Below, piece by piece: positions 33,076-41,801 of a stretch of 64,000 nt of DNA. The translations under genes and the position numbers were made by a program. The notes under the pieces were generated by a model, which saw nothing but the letters and a program-made list of their open reading frames with translations, was not told the origin of the DNA and did not search any database. Position 1 is the stretch's first letter. Every line of letters begins with the position of its first letter. This DNA comes from Pseudobutyrivibrio ruminis HUN009 (GTDB lineage Bacteria > Bacillota > Clostridia > Lachnospirales > Lachnospiraceae), in the NCBI RefSeq assembly GCF_000703005.1, contig NZ_JNLH01000001.1, positions 2,349,001 to 2,413,000 on the forward strand. Direction: 5' to 3'.

Positions 33076-35181
33076 TTATTGAATCTCTTGCTTATCCAGT
33101 CTGTTGTAAATATAACTGATTCCAAAGCAAAGGAATCCGCAAATCAAAAATCCCACTGCTCTAAGCAGCAAATCCTCATAGTTCACATCAATCAACACAA
33201 GCTTCACAATGCTTGCAATTGAAAGCACCAGGCCGTACAGTCTCATGGACTTGTACTTCATCCTGAATCCCAGGATAATCGATGCCAGCGCTATCACGAG
33301 GAATGCCACGCTTAGCATGATGCCATATGATTCATATGCAAGCAAGAACATCAAGCATACATAGGTATATTTGAAAGCAACATATGCCCCAGCCCATTTG
33401 TAATTATCCAGCAGGCTCTTTACATTGATTGATACCAATGTAGTAATCAATAGGCCGTAGAGAATTGCAAATGGCGATTTTGTAAATATCATCATTTCGG
33501 TTGTGTAGAATACAACCAGGAAGACGTTAACAATATAGAACATGATATTGCAAGTCTTTTCATATGACACTTTAATAGCTGCAAATTTCTTTTTGTAAGC
33601 AAATATCTGCAGCGCTGTCATTATAATGCAGAATAATTCAAATGATCCAGAGATTTTATGAATATCATTGATTAAATGGATTGTATATGCAATCATTCCT
33701 ATAATCCACAGGTAAAGCACATTATCATAAACCACATTAACATGCTCTTCTTTCTCGGTAATTCTCTCTGCTACTGCAAACGCAAACATTGTAACAACCA
33801 ATATCAGTCCAAATATCGAATTATCAAATTCAGCAGCAATAATCAATATAATCATTGTTAGGCTGTAGAATCTGGCAACCAAATTGCGCTTGAATCTTGA
33901 ATATACACATGCTCCTATCTCTATCAATACTGCAAGAATACCACCTATTACAGATAGGGATTCATGATCACAAACCACCATGTTGAAGTTTGCAATAAAA
34001 ATAAATAATGCAAAAATAATTTCTGCTGTGTATGTAGCAATCTTTGCAGCTTCAAGCTTAACGAATCTATCAACAACAAAGAAATCGATAAGCGCAATTG
34101 TAAGTATTAGCAAATCTCCTATTCTCTCTGATTCCAGATTTCCAATGTACCCATTTAATGAATAGATCAACAAAAATTCCATTGGAAATAGTGTTAGGAT
34201 TGTCTGAACTACAAAGGTAATGGTATGCTTTTCGTTTTCCAAAAATAAAAGCTGCACCAGTGATGAATACATAATTACCACAAGTGTGAATACTAATATT
34301 ATTATGTCCACTGGATTTACTTCATTGCCACCAAATCCATAGACACCTGCCAGGTATTTGATTGTGACTAACGTAAATGCGATAATCGTTCCGCACCATG
34401 TGGAGAATGAACTCCAGTAGTTCTTCACCAATAGGTCATTTATAAAGAATGATACTTCCGCAAGTACAAGCATCACTAGCACTACCAGGCATTCATCCAA
34501 GGTATGCATTTGAATAGCACTAAATACTGCAGCTACAAATATTCCGGTCTGGCCGATTATGGTAAATACGAATGACTTCTTTCTGCCAAGGAAACACAAC
34601 GCTGCCGCCCATAATACAAGCAGTACGTAAAGTGCAATGATGTTGATTGCTTCAAAGTAACCATAGGTCACAAACAGCGAAACAAAAACAGCACCTGTTC
34701 CACATCCTGTCAGAGACGTATTCCACTTGTTTACTCCCTTCTTTTTAGCATTCAGCTCTCCCGCTACTATAAAGGCTCCGCTGAAAATAAACATTGCTGC
34801 AATCTTCACAGCATCTCCCAACACTGGAATAATCCAAACAGCAAACATAACTATGGCTATGAATATAAGCAGTGATGCGCCAATGGCCATGCCATATTTC
34901 CCAATAAATGACTCCATGCTCTGCTTGGTAGGCTGCGCCTTCGCCTGTGTCCTGGCTGGCTGTGGCTGATAGTACTGCTGCGCTGGCTGTGGAGTTGGCT
35001 GTGGTGTTTGCTGCACTGGTGGAATATACTGATTGTAGTACTGCCCCGGGTGACTGTCCCGCATTATTGGCTGAGGTTGTGGCTGTGGCTTTACTGCTAC
35101 AGCACTCTTCAGCTCCTTCACTTCAGCTTCAAGCTTCTGGACTCTGTCCTCCAGCTCCTGAATTCTTTGTAAATCTTCCAT
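33076..35181 (-). CDS. DUF2339-like polytopic membrane protein
   Basis: The protein is 701 residues. It starts with a coiled coil (MEDLQRIQELEDRVQKLEAE), then a Pro/Gln-rich linker of about 70 residues, then about 20 membrane segments to the end. This is the DUF2339 (COG5373) layout. The function of the family is unknown. GAGGGAGC precedes the chosen ATG; the 27 upstream codons of open frame lack a site and cross AT-rich leader. It converges on the DAHP synthase gene. Confidence 0.82.
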   Translation of the reverse strand: MEDLQRIQELEDRVQKLEAEVKELKSAVAVKPQPQPQPIMRDSHPGQYYNQYIPPVQQTPQPTPQPAQQYYQPQPARTQAKAQPTKQSMESFIGKYGMAIGASLLIFIAIVMFAVWIIPVLGDAVKIAAMFIFSGAFIVAGELNAKKKGVNKWNTSLTGCGTGAVFVSLFVTYGYFEAINIIALYVLLVLWAAALCFLGRKKSFVFTIIGQTGIFVAAVFSAIQMHTLDECLVVLVMLVLAEVSFFINDLLVKNYWSSFSTWCGTIIAFTLVTIKYLAGVYGFGGNEVNPVDIIILVFTLVVIMYSSLVQLLFLENEKHTITFVVQTILTLFPMEFLLIYSLNGYIGNLESERIGDLLILTIALIDFFVVDRFVKLEAAKIATYTAEIIFALFIFIANFNMVVCDHESLSVIGGILAVLIEIGACVYSRFKRNLVARFYSLTMIILIIAAEFDNSIFGLILVVTMFAFAVAERITEKEEHVNVVYDNVLYLWIIGMIAYTIHLINDIHKISGSFELFCIIMTALQIFAYKKKFAAIKVSYEKTCNIMFYIVNVFLVVFYTTEMMIFTKSPFAILYGLLITTLVSINVKSLLDNYKWAGAYVAFKYTYVCLMFLLAYESYGIMLSVAFLVIALASIILGFRMKYKSMRLYGLVLSIASIVKLVLIDVNYEDLLLRAVGFLICGFLCFGISYIYNRLDKQEIQ

Positions 35182-35251
35182 TTTGCTCCCTCTTAAAATT
35201 AAATTTTTATTCTTGCATTTAATTATCTGATATAGTAATATTTTTTCAGAC

Positions 35252-35307
35252 AATGGTGTCAAAATAGAGTCCCTAAGCGGGGATTCTATTTTGGCACCAT
35301 TTTTTCA
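35252..35307 (+). terminator. Long hairpin with T-run
   Basis: Arms 35252-35273 and 35279-35301 pair over about 21 bases with one or two G-U pairs, loop near TAAGC, followed by TTTTTTC on the plus strand. No plus-strand gene precedes it, so its use is unclear; it could be a decayed inverted-repeat element. Confidence 0.5.
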
Positions 35308-35381
35308 TATTCTGATTTGCTTGCCCACTTCAGAAATGAAAATGGCGTATACCTATTTGCTTGCCCACTTAGGTATGCGCC
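35302..35381. repeat. Tandem hairpins with an identical 14-nt loop
   Basis: Hairpin B (35302-35315 with 35330-35342) and hairpin C (35344-35355 with 35370-35381) have unrelated stems but the same loop, TTTGCTTGCCCACT. C is followed by AGTTTTTT on the plus strand. They sit between two minus-strand membrane-protein genes. Confidence 0.7.
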
Positions 35382-35412
35382 AGTTTTTTATATAAGCATC
35401 TCCCCTAAGAAG

Positions 35413-36468
35413 CTATCCTACTGCTTTCACATAAGCTTTATAATAAAGCTTTCTTACACTTACAGTCATGGCTTTGCTGTTAATTGGCAGCAGTTCTACC
35501 AAGCTATCAAACTCGTAGCCGCCCATCATGCCCATCACCTTGTCATTAATATCTTCTGAATCGATAACTTGTCTAAACTTATTACTGTATTCACCTATAG
35601 CTGCATATATTGCAATTGAGTTTATAAGCTTGCCAAAGACAGAATGAGCAAACACGCCTTCAATTGACGCAGCCTCTTCAATTCTGATCCACTTCAATCT
35701 AAAGACATAAAGCTTATCCTGGAAGCTCACAATATAGCTAGTCTTTAGACGAGCCAGCGTTCCTATTGCACCAAAGAACATAAGAAGCCCTGTCCAAAAG
35801 AAAACGACCATCAAAAACAGCATAAAATAGAACATGCCACTGTATGTTGAGCCAGCATAGCTGGTGTATTTAACACCAAACACCACTGTTCCAACCATAA
35901 GCGCAAATCCAAAGACAATCCTAAGATAATACCAAAGATACATTTTTCTTGTAGAGAATAGTTCCAACTTATCGCTATAGTGCTTTGCCGCAAAATTTGT
36001 AAACTCAGGCTTCTTGCCACGCTCAACATTCTTCTTTTCGATTTCTGCTTTCTTGCGAAGATTTTCCTGATACTTAGCAGCACGTTCTTCAGCAAGAATT
36101 GCTCGTTTCTCACGATTCTTAGCATCGATTTCATTTTGCTTTTCTAAGGCTTTTTTCTCCCTGGCTTCTCTAATGTCTGCAATCTTTTCTGATTTTTCCA
36201 GATTTCTTTCAATATCAATTTCATTAGGAAGTAGCTTAATACGAAGCTTGAATGCACACCAGATTGTAATCAATCCTATGACTGATATTACGCTATAAAT
36301 ACCTATCGTAAATGCGAAGTAATTGTTATTCCAAAGCCCCCATTTTAGATATAAAAAAGTCAGCACAGTATTGTAAGCTCCGAATAAAACAATTCCCACT
36401 CCAAGCAATCCTACTAAAAATATAAAAACTCGGTGAACCGCAGCTTTATTCTCATCTCTTTCATCCAT
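35413..36468 (-). CDS. Hypothetical membrane protein with central coiled coil
   Basis: The protein is 351 residues. Two membrane segments (about 14-36 and 48-70) are followed by a highly charged coiled coil at about 85-150 (IADIREAREKKALEKQNE), two more membrane segments at about 180-240, and a C-terminal alpha/beta domain that resembles YcxB/PH-like domains. I do not recognise the family. It stands alone, 60 bases after the NUDIX gene. Confidence 0.7.
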   Translation of the reverse strand: MDERDENKAAVHRVFIFLVGLLGVGIVLFGAYNTVLTFLYLKWGLWNNNYFAFTIGIYSVISVIGLITIWCAFKLRIKLLPNEIDIERNLEKSEKIADIREAREKKALEKQNEIDAKNREKRAILAEERAAKYQENLRKKAEIEKKNVERGKKPEFTNFAAKHYSDKLELFSTRKMYLWYYLRIVFGFALMVGTVVFGVKYTSYAGSTYSGMFYFMLFLMVVFFWTGLLMFFGAIGTLARLKTSYIVSFQDKLYVFRLKWIRIEEAASIEGVFAHSVFGKLINSIAIYAAIGEYSNKFRQVIDSEDINDKVMGMMGGYEFDSLVELLPINSKAMTVSVRKLYYKAYVKAVG

Positions 36469-36532
36469 ATTTTTTCTCCATTATTCTAAAACTTAGAGAA
36501 GCATAAAGAGCTTTCCTAAATTAAGACTATTT

Positions 36533-37072
36533 CTAGTTCATTTTCGCTGCGTAGGCCATGATAGCTGCAACAGTCTTGGCATCCTGGAGCTTGCCTGAAT
36601 AGCACATAACAAGAAGGTCTTCCAAATCATAAAGCTCTATTTCAATATCTTCAGCTTCATCCAAATGCTGCTCTCCAATTTCTTTCAAATCTGTAGCCAA
36701 ATAAACATCAATAAATTCGTCGCAGAATGCTACTGTAGATTTAAGTGATAAAAGCTTTTCTAGCTTTCCTGCTCTGAATCCTGTCTCCTCCTCAAGCTCT
36801 CTGGCTGCGCAAATGCTGGTATCTTCATCTACTGAATCACGCTTTCCAGCTGGCACCTCAAGTGTGAATCTATCAAGTGCGTTTCTGTACTGGCGCACCA
36901 TGATGATTTTGCCGCTAGGATGAATAGCCAATACGCAAGCTGCTCCCATTCTGTGGCTGACAAAATCCCACTTTTCTTCCTTTCCATTAGGAAGCCTAAC
37001 AGTGTCCTCATAAATGTCCAGGATTGCCCCCTTATGTACTAGCTCTCTCTTTACTCTTTCAATTTTCTCCAT
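36533..37072 (-). CDS. NUDIX hydrolase, ADP-ribose pyrophosphatase type
   Basis: The protein is 179 residues. The Nudix box is complete: G in AGKRDSVDED, then AARELEEETGF. The preceding QYRNALDRFTLEVPAG is typical of ADP-ribose pyrophosphatases (NudF/YqkG type). The enzyme should cleave ADP-ribose to AMP and ribose 5-phosphate. The ATG eight bases after AAGGAG is preferred over one two codons earlier. Its position near a DUF3990 ADP-ribosyltransferase-like cassette (20 kb away) is probably chance. Confidence 0.9.
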   Translation of the reverse strand: MEKIERVKRELVHKGAILDIYEDTVRLPNGKEEKWDFVSHRMGAACVLAIHPSGKIIMVRQYRNALDRFTLEVPAGKRDSVDEDTSICAARELEEETGFRAGKLEKLLSLKSTVAFCDEFIDVYLATDLKEIGEQHLDEAEDIEIELYDLEDLLVMCYSGKLQDAKTVAAIMAYAAKMN

Positions 37073-37185
37073 AATCATTCTCCTTGTATTATATTCTCCC
37101 TGTTGCTTTTCATTATGGTAGTATTCTAATACTTTGTATTGATTAAATCAACCCCTAATTTAATGATTTTCCTAAAAATGGGTTC

Positions 37186-37213
37186 AAAAAAAGCGGGTGG
37201 ATATCCACCCGCT
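37186..37213 (-). terminator. Terminator of rny
   Basis: A perfect 11-base palindrome (AGCGGGTGGAT with ATCCACCCGCT) is followed by seven T's on the minus strand. Confidence 0.92.
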
Positions 37214-37221
37214 AAGTTTTT

Positions 37222-38775
37222 TTACTTTGCGTAGTCTGTAACTCGTGATTCACGAATTACGTTAACCTTAATCTGTCCAGGATATTCGAGCTGTGATTCA
37301 ATCTGCTTTGAAATATCCCTCGCCATGATGACCATATCGGCATCTGAAACCTGTTCAGGAACCACCATGATACGAATCTCTCTACCTGCTTGAATAGCAA
37401 AAGACTTTTCAACACCCTTAAAGCTGTTTGAAATTTCTTCAAGTTCTTTTAATCTGTTTGTATATGTCTCCATAGCCTCGCGTCTTGCACCTGGACGAGC
37501 TGCACTAATTGTATCAGCTGCCTGAACAATACAAGCTATAAGAGTTTCTGGCTCTACATCGCCATGATGTGCCTCAACAGCATTGATAACTGTTTGAGAC
37601 TCTTTGTACTTGCGGCAAAGATCTGCTCCGAGCTGTACGTGAGTACCCTCCTGCTCTCTATCTACTGCCTTTCCAATATCATGCAACAAACCTGCACGCT
37701 TTGCTAATCTAACATCAAGACCAAGCTCTGCAGCAAGTAATCCTGATAACTGAGCAACCTCAATTGAATGCTTTAATACATTCTGACCGTAGCTGGTTCT
37801 AAATTTCATCTTTCCAAGAAGTCTAAGAAGCTCTGGGTGAATACCCTGAACACCAACCTCAAGTGCAGCTGCATCGCCTTCCTCGCGGATTTGCTGTTCT
37901 ACTTCTTTCTTAGCCTTTTCTACTGTCTCCTCAATTCTAGCTGGATGAATACGTCCGTCTACAATGAGCTTCTCCAAAGCAATACGTGCAATCTCACGTC
38001 TTACTGGATCAAATGCAGATAAGATAACTGCTTCTGGTGTATCATCAATAATTAATTCTACGCCAGTCATAGTTTCAAGAGTACGAATGTTACGACCCTC
38101 TCTACCAATGATTCTTCCCTTCATCTCATCATTAGGAAGCTGTACTACTGAAATAGTAGTCTCTGCAACATGATCTGCTGAGCACTTCTGAATAGCACTA
38201 ACGACTATTTCACGTGCCTTTTTATCAGCCTCATCCTTTGCCTGAGCTAAGCTTTCCTTAATAAGTTTTGCTGCGTCTAATTTGACATCTTCTTCTACAG
38301 ATTTTAAAAGTTGTTCTTTTGCTTGTTCGGAGGTAAGTCCTGAGATTCTCTCTAGTTCCTGCACACGCTGCTGATTAAGCTTTGCAACTTCCTCGCGCTG
38401 CTTGTTAAGCTGTTGTTCCTGACGAGCGAATTCAGCCTCACGTTTTTCAACTGCATCGAGCTTTTTATCAAGGTTATCTTCTTTCTGAGATAATCTGTGC
38501 TCACTTCTCTGAATTTCTGCTCGGCGCTCACGGATTTCTTTATCGAGATCGTTCTTTTGTCTCATGGCATCTTCCTTTGCCTCGAGCATAGCCTCTCTCT
38601 TTTTAGCCTCCGCATTCTTAACTGCCTCATCAATGATTTCACGAGCCTTCTCCTCTGCAGAACCAATCTTGTTTCTGCCCTGTGTCTCATGAATCTTGTT
38701 TGAAACAGCAAGAGTGATAACAACTGCAACAACGGCAACGACAAGTGCAACAATAATCATCGTTACTGCGTTCAC
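37222..38775 (-). CDS. rny: Ribonuclease Y
   Basis: The protein is 517 residues. An N-terminal membrane segment (MIIVALVVAVVAVVITLAVS) is followed by a long coiled coil to about residue 200, a KH domain (GRIIGREGRNIRTLE) and an HD phosphohydrolase domain with AGLLHDIGKAVD. This is the endoribonuclease that starts mRNA decay in Firmicutes. It starts at GTG, eight bases after AAGGAGGT. It lies downstream of recA-recX, a common order in Clostridia. Confidence 0.96.
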   Translation of the reverse strand: MNAVTMIIVALVVAVVAVVITLAVSNKIHETQGRNKIGSAEEKAREIIDEAVKNAEAKKREAMLEAKEDAMRQKNDLDKEIRERRAEIQRSEHRLSQKEDNLDKKLDAVEKREAEFARQEQQLNKQREEVAKLNQQRVQELERISGLTSEQAKEQLLKSVEEDVKLDAAKLIKESLAQAKDEADKKAREIVVSAIQKCSADHVAETTISVVQLPNDEMKGRIIGREGRNIRTLETMTGVELIIDDTPEAVILSAFDPVRREIARIALEKLIVDGRIHPARIEETVEKAKKEVEQQIREEGDAAALEVGVQGIHPELLRLLGKMKFRTSYGQNVLKHSIEVAQLSGLLAAELGLDVRLAKRAGLLHDIGKAVDREQEGTHVQLGADLCRKYKESQTVINAVEAHHGDVEPETLIACIVQAADTISAARPGARREAMETYTNRLKELEEISNSFKGVEKSFAIQAGREIRIMVVPEQVSDADMVIMARDISKQIESQLEYPGQIKVNVIRESRVTDYAK

Positions 38776-38920
38776 AGGAGCACCTCCTTATTTAATTTTC
38801 TAATTGGAATATAAAATAAAAGCTATAATGCCCTCATTTATAAACATCAACACATTTAGTTTAACTGTATAAATGGTCTATGTCAAGCATGTGTATACCA
38901 TATATAGTGGAGCCTAGGGA

Positions 38921-39514
38921 CTATTTTATCACCCTATTGATAGCATCTGATGAGAAACCTCTCCCCATTAAAAAGCGATAGATTTTGGCTCTGTCTTCGT
39001 AGGTGGCATTTTCCTTATCATAATGCTTTTTCTCAAGGAGACGCTCTATGAGCGCTGATTCATCCCCGGTGTACTCCTCTTCCAAAACTCTGTCGATAAC
39101 ATCGCTAGATATGCCCTTGCCAATTAAGTCCTGCTTGAGCCTCTGTTTGCTGCGGGAATCCTGATAAAAACGGATGTGGCTGGCAGCCATTCTGGCGTCA
39201 TCCAAATAGCCATATTCATTGATGTAGTCGATAGCGATATCCACCACATCCTCTGAGTATCCGCCCTCACGAAGCTTATCCCTGAGATTTTTCTCGGAAC
39301 GGTCCTGCTTTTCTAGAAGGTGAAGGGCACGCTTCTTGCAACGAGGAATGATGATTTCGGTAATGATTTCCTGGTATTTATCCTCCGGTAAATCCGCCCC
39401 TTCTTCGATACCGTAGCTTTCGTATTCTTTTTTATATAGAACAAAATCTGCCCCGCCAGCGAGACAGATTTTTGCTCTTCCCTTTGTTAATTTAACAAGA
39501 GATACTACTTCCAT
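38921..39514 (-). CDS. recX: RecX regulator of RecA
   Basis: The protein is 197 residues, with the three-helix repeats of RecX: LLEKQDRSEKNLRDKLREGG, YINEYGYLDDARMAASHIRF, and RSKQRLKQDLIGKGISSDVI. RecX binds RecA filaments and limits them. It begins two bases after the recA stop and is surely cotranscribed with recA under the SOS box. Confidence 0.93.
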   Translation of the reverse strand: MEVVSLVKLTKGRAKICLAGGADFVLYKKEYESYGIEEGADLPEDKYQEIITEIIIPRCKKRALHLLEKQDRSEKNLRDKLREGGYSEDVVDIAIDYINEYGYLDDARMAASHIRFYQDSRSKQRLKQDLIGKGISSDVIDRVLEEEYTGDESALIERLLEKKHYDKENATYEDRAKIYRFLMGRGFSSDAINRVIK

Positions 39515-39516
39515 GA

Positions 39517-40575
39517 TTATTCAATAACCTCTGTAGGAATATCAGATTCTTTTTCACCACCAACAAGACCAACTTCGCTCTCGTCAGTTTCTGCATAGTG
39601 GTCGCGAATTGCCTGTGCAATCTCCTCGCAAACCTCTGGATTCTGCTTCAAGTACATCTTAGCGTTTTCGCGGCCCTGGCCAATCTTTTCGCCAAGGTAT
39701 GCATACCAAGCACCAGACTTCTGAATGATATCAAGATTTGTACCAACATCAAGGATGTCACCTTCACGAGAGATTCCCTCGCCAAACATGATATCGAACT
39801 CTGCCTCACGGAATGGAGGTGCTACCTTGTTCTTAACGATTTTGGCACGTGTTCTGTTTCCGATTACCTCGCCGTTCTGCTTTAATGCTTCGATACGACG
39901 TACATCGATACGAACTGATGCATAGAACTTAAGAGCACGACCACCAGTAGTAGTCTCTGGGTTACCGAACATAACACCAACCTTTTCACGAAGCTGGTTG
40001 ATAAAGATAACTACGCAGTTTGTCTTTGCAACAATACCTGTGAGCTTTCTCATAGCCTGTGACATAAGACGTGCGTGAAGACCTACGTGAGAATCACCCA
40101 TATCTCCGTCAATTTCTGCCTTTGGTACAAGAGCTGCAACTGAATCCACAACGATAATGTCCATAGCTCCTGAACGAACCATAGTCTCTGTGATTTCAAG
40201 CGCCTGCTCACCGTTATCAGGCTGAGAAATATATAAATCATCGATGTTTACACCGATTGCTTTTGCGTATTTAGGATCGAGAGCATGCTCTGCATCGATG
40301 AAGCCTGCGATACCCCCCTGCTTCTGAACCTCAGCAACTGCGTGAAGTGCAAGTGTAGTCTTACCAGATGATTCTGGACCGTAGATTTCGATGATACGTC
40401 CCTTAGGGAAACCACCCTGTCCAAGTGCAATATCAAGGCTGATTGAGCCAGTAGGAACTGTTTCTACCTGGATGTTAGCTCCCTCTCCCAGCTTCATGAC
40501 TGAGCCCTTTCCGTATTGCTTTTCTATCTGCGAAATCGCAGCATCTAATGCTTTAAGCTTATCTTCGTTTGCCAT
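39517..40575 (-). CDS. recA: Recombinase A
   Basis: The protein is 352 residues. Walker A is GPESSGKTT, and the DNA-binding loop regions (GDMGDSHVGLHARLMSQAMR; NQLREKVGVMFGNPE) are intact. The start is the ATG giving MANEDKLKALD, with GGAGG upstream; the frame is open for 40 codons more but that part is AT-rich leader. A LexA-type box lies 20 bases before the start. It acts in recombination and in triggering LexA cleavage. Confidence 0.97.
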   Translation of the reverse strand: MANEDKLKALDAAISQIEKQYGKGSVMKLGEGANIQVETVPTGSISLDIALGQGGFPKGRIIEIYGPESSGKTTLALHAVAEVQKQGGIAGFIDAEHALDPKYAKAIGVNIDDLYISQPDNGEQALEITETMVRSGAMDIIVVDSVAALVPKAEIDGDMGDSHVGLHARLMSQAMRKLTGIVAKTNCVVIFINQLREKVGVMFGNPETTTGGRALKFYASVRIDVRRIEALKQNGEVIGNRTRAKIVKNKVAPPFREAEFDIMFGEGISREGDILDVGTNLDIIQKSGAWYAYLGEKIGQGRENAKMYLKQNPEVCEEIAQAIRDHYAETDESEVGLVGGEKESDIPTEVIE

Positions 40576-40594
40576 TTTATAAAACCTCCGTTCG

Positions 40595-40606
40595 GAACAA
40601 CTGTTC
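40595..40606. promoter_or_regulatory. SOS (LexA) box of recA
   Basis: GAAC-AACT-GTTC matches the Gram-positive LexA box (CGAACN4GTTCG) and lies just upstream of the recA ribosome site. RecA-RecX is therefore probably SOS-induced. Confidence 0.85.
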
Positions 40607-40675
40607 GTTTCTTTAATATAATAATAGTGAACCTGTTTATAAATGTCAACAAAAAATGGGATAAAAAAATTCGAA

Positions 40676-40704
40676 AAAATAAAAGACAGTGACATAAGTC
40701 ACTG
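40676..40704 (-). terminator. Terminator of the acyltransferase gene
   Basis: On the minus strand CAGTGAC, loop TTAT and GTCACTG are followed by TCTTTTATTTTTT. Confidence 0.82.
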
Positions 40705-40742
40705 CCCAATAATATACACGGTATAAAAACCATCGTCAAGCT

Positions 40743-41801
40743 TTATTTTAGCCTCAAACATGGTCTTTCGATGCAATGCCAGCTAATCCAAGCCAAAGGA
40801 ATAACGATTAGTAATGTGTACAACATATTTAAATATGGATCCATAGACATGGTGTGATATATCTCAGTAGGTGTGCCTATGCACTCAACCAAAGTCTGCT
40901 GGATTGGGAACGCCATGATATATATTCCGTAAGACAAATCTCCTACTTTATCGTACCAGGTGGCTACAAAACGCTTTTGGAAGGCAAGATAAAAAATGAT
41001 GTACGCTCCAAAAATGCAAAATATAATAATGAAATCTGTAAAACAAATTCCAAGGATAAGCCCAACTACTGCAACTAGTGCTATCTTCCAAGAAATTATG
41101 ATGTAATCTCCGAACAGGTAATAGCACATTCCCATAGCAAAGAACATACCAAGCTTTGAAAAATTAAGCATAAAGCTTGTTGTAAGTGGCCCGATGTCCC
41201 CAGGGCTATTGTATGTGTAAAGAATATAGATGCCGCCTAAAGCCACAACCATAAGTATTCCAGATGCCTTGAATCGCTTCCATAGAGGCGAAATGACGGC
41301 CACAATGACATACCACATAACTTCGTACATCAAAGTCCATAAAGAGCCGTTTAAGCTGTGATTATAGTGATAATTGTATACGCCTGGCAAAGTGGTGGTG
41401 TCATGGATAAAGAAGATGTTCTTTAGAAAGCCAAGAATATCTCCCTGCATATATTCCTCAAAGCTGTATTCCGACAGAATAGGTCCCAGTACAAATGCCA
41501 TCACCATCACAACCACAAAAAGTAGTGGCCAAATACGAAGAAAACGTGCCTTGAAATACTTAACTACACTCTTCGTTCTGTCGAAACTCCTACAAATTAA
41601 AAAGCCACTAATGATGAAAAAAATGTACACCGCAATTCCACCAGCCAAAGCCTTGTGGTTGGTAAGTGTGTAAAACACATCCTTTGACTGATCTGCAATG
41701 CAAATCGCAAAGGCATGCATGTACACAACCATAAGACTGGCAATAAGTCGAATTATATTAAGGTTATTTTTTCTATCAATAGCAGCTTCTTTTATAGTCA
41801 T
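40743..41801 (-). CDS. Acyltransferase-3 family membrane protein
   Basis: The protein is 352 residues with about ten membrane segments. The opening NLNIIRLIASLMVVYMHAFA carries the conserved R and H of the acyltransferase-3 family, and KYFKARFLRIWPLLFV is the usual second motif. These enzymes O-acetylate surface sugars or peptidoglycan. The target here is unknown. Its ATG overlaps the prfC stop by one base (TAATG), so it is coupled to prfC, which is unusual for this housekeeping gene. Confidence 0.9.
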   Translation of the reverse strand: MTIKEAAIDRKNNLNIIRLIASLMVVYMHAFAICIADQSKDVFYTLTNHKALAGGIAVYIFFIISGFLICRSFDRTKSVVKYFKARFLRIWPLLFVVVMVMAFVLGPILSEYSFEEYMQGDILGFLKNIFFIHDTTTLPGVYNYHYNHSLNGSLWTLMYEVMWYVIVAVISPLWKRFKASGILMVVALGGIYILYTYNSPGDIGPLTTSFMLNFSKLGMFFAMGMCYYLFGDYIIISWKIALVAVVGLILGICFTDFIIIFCIFGAYIIFYLAFQKRFVATWYDKVGDLSYGIYIMAFPIQQTLVECIGTPTEIYHTMSMDPYLNMLYTLLIVIPLAWISWHCIERPCLRLK

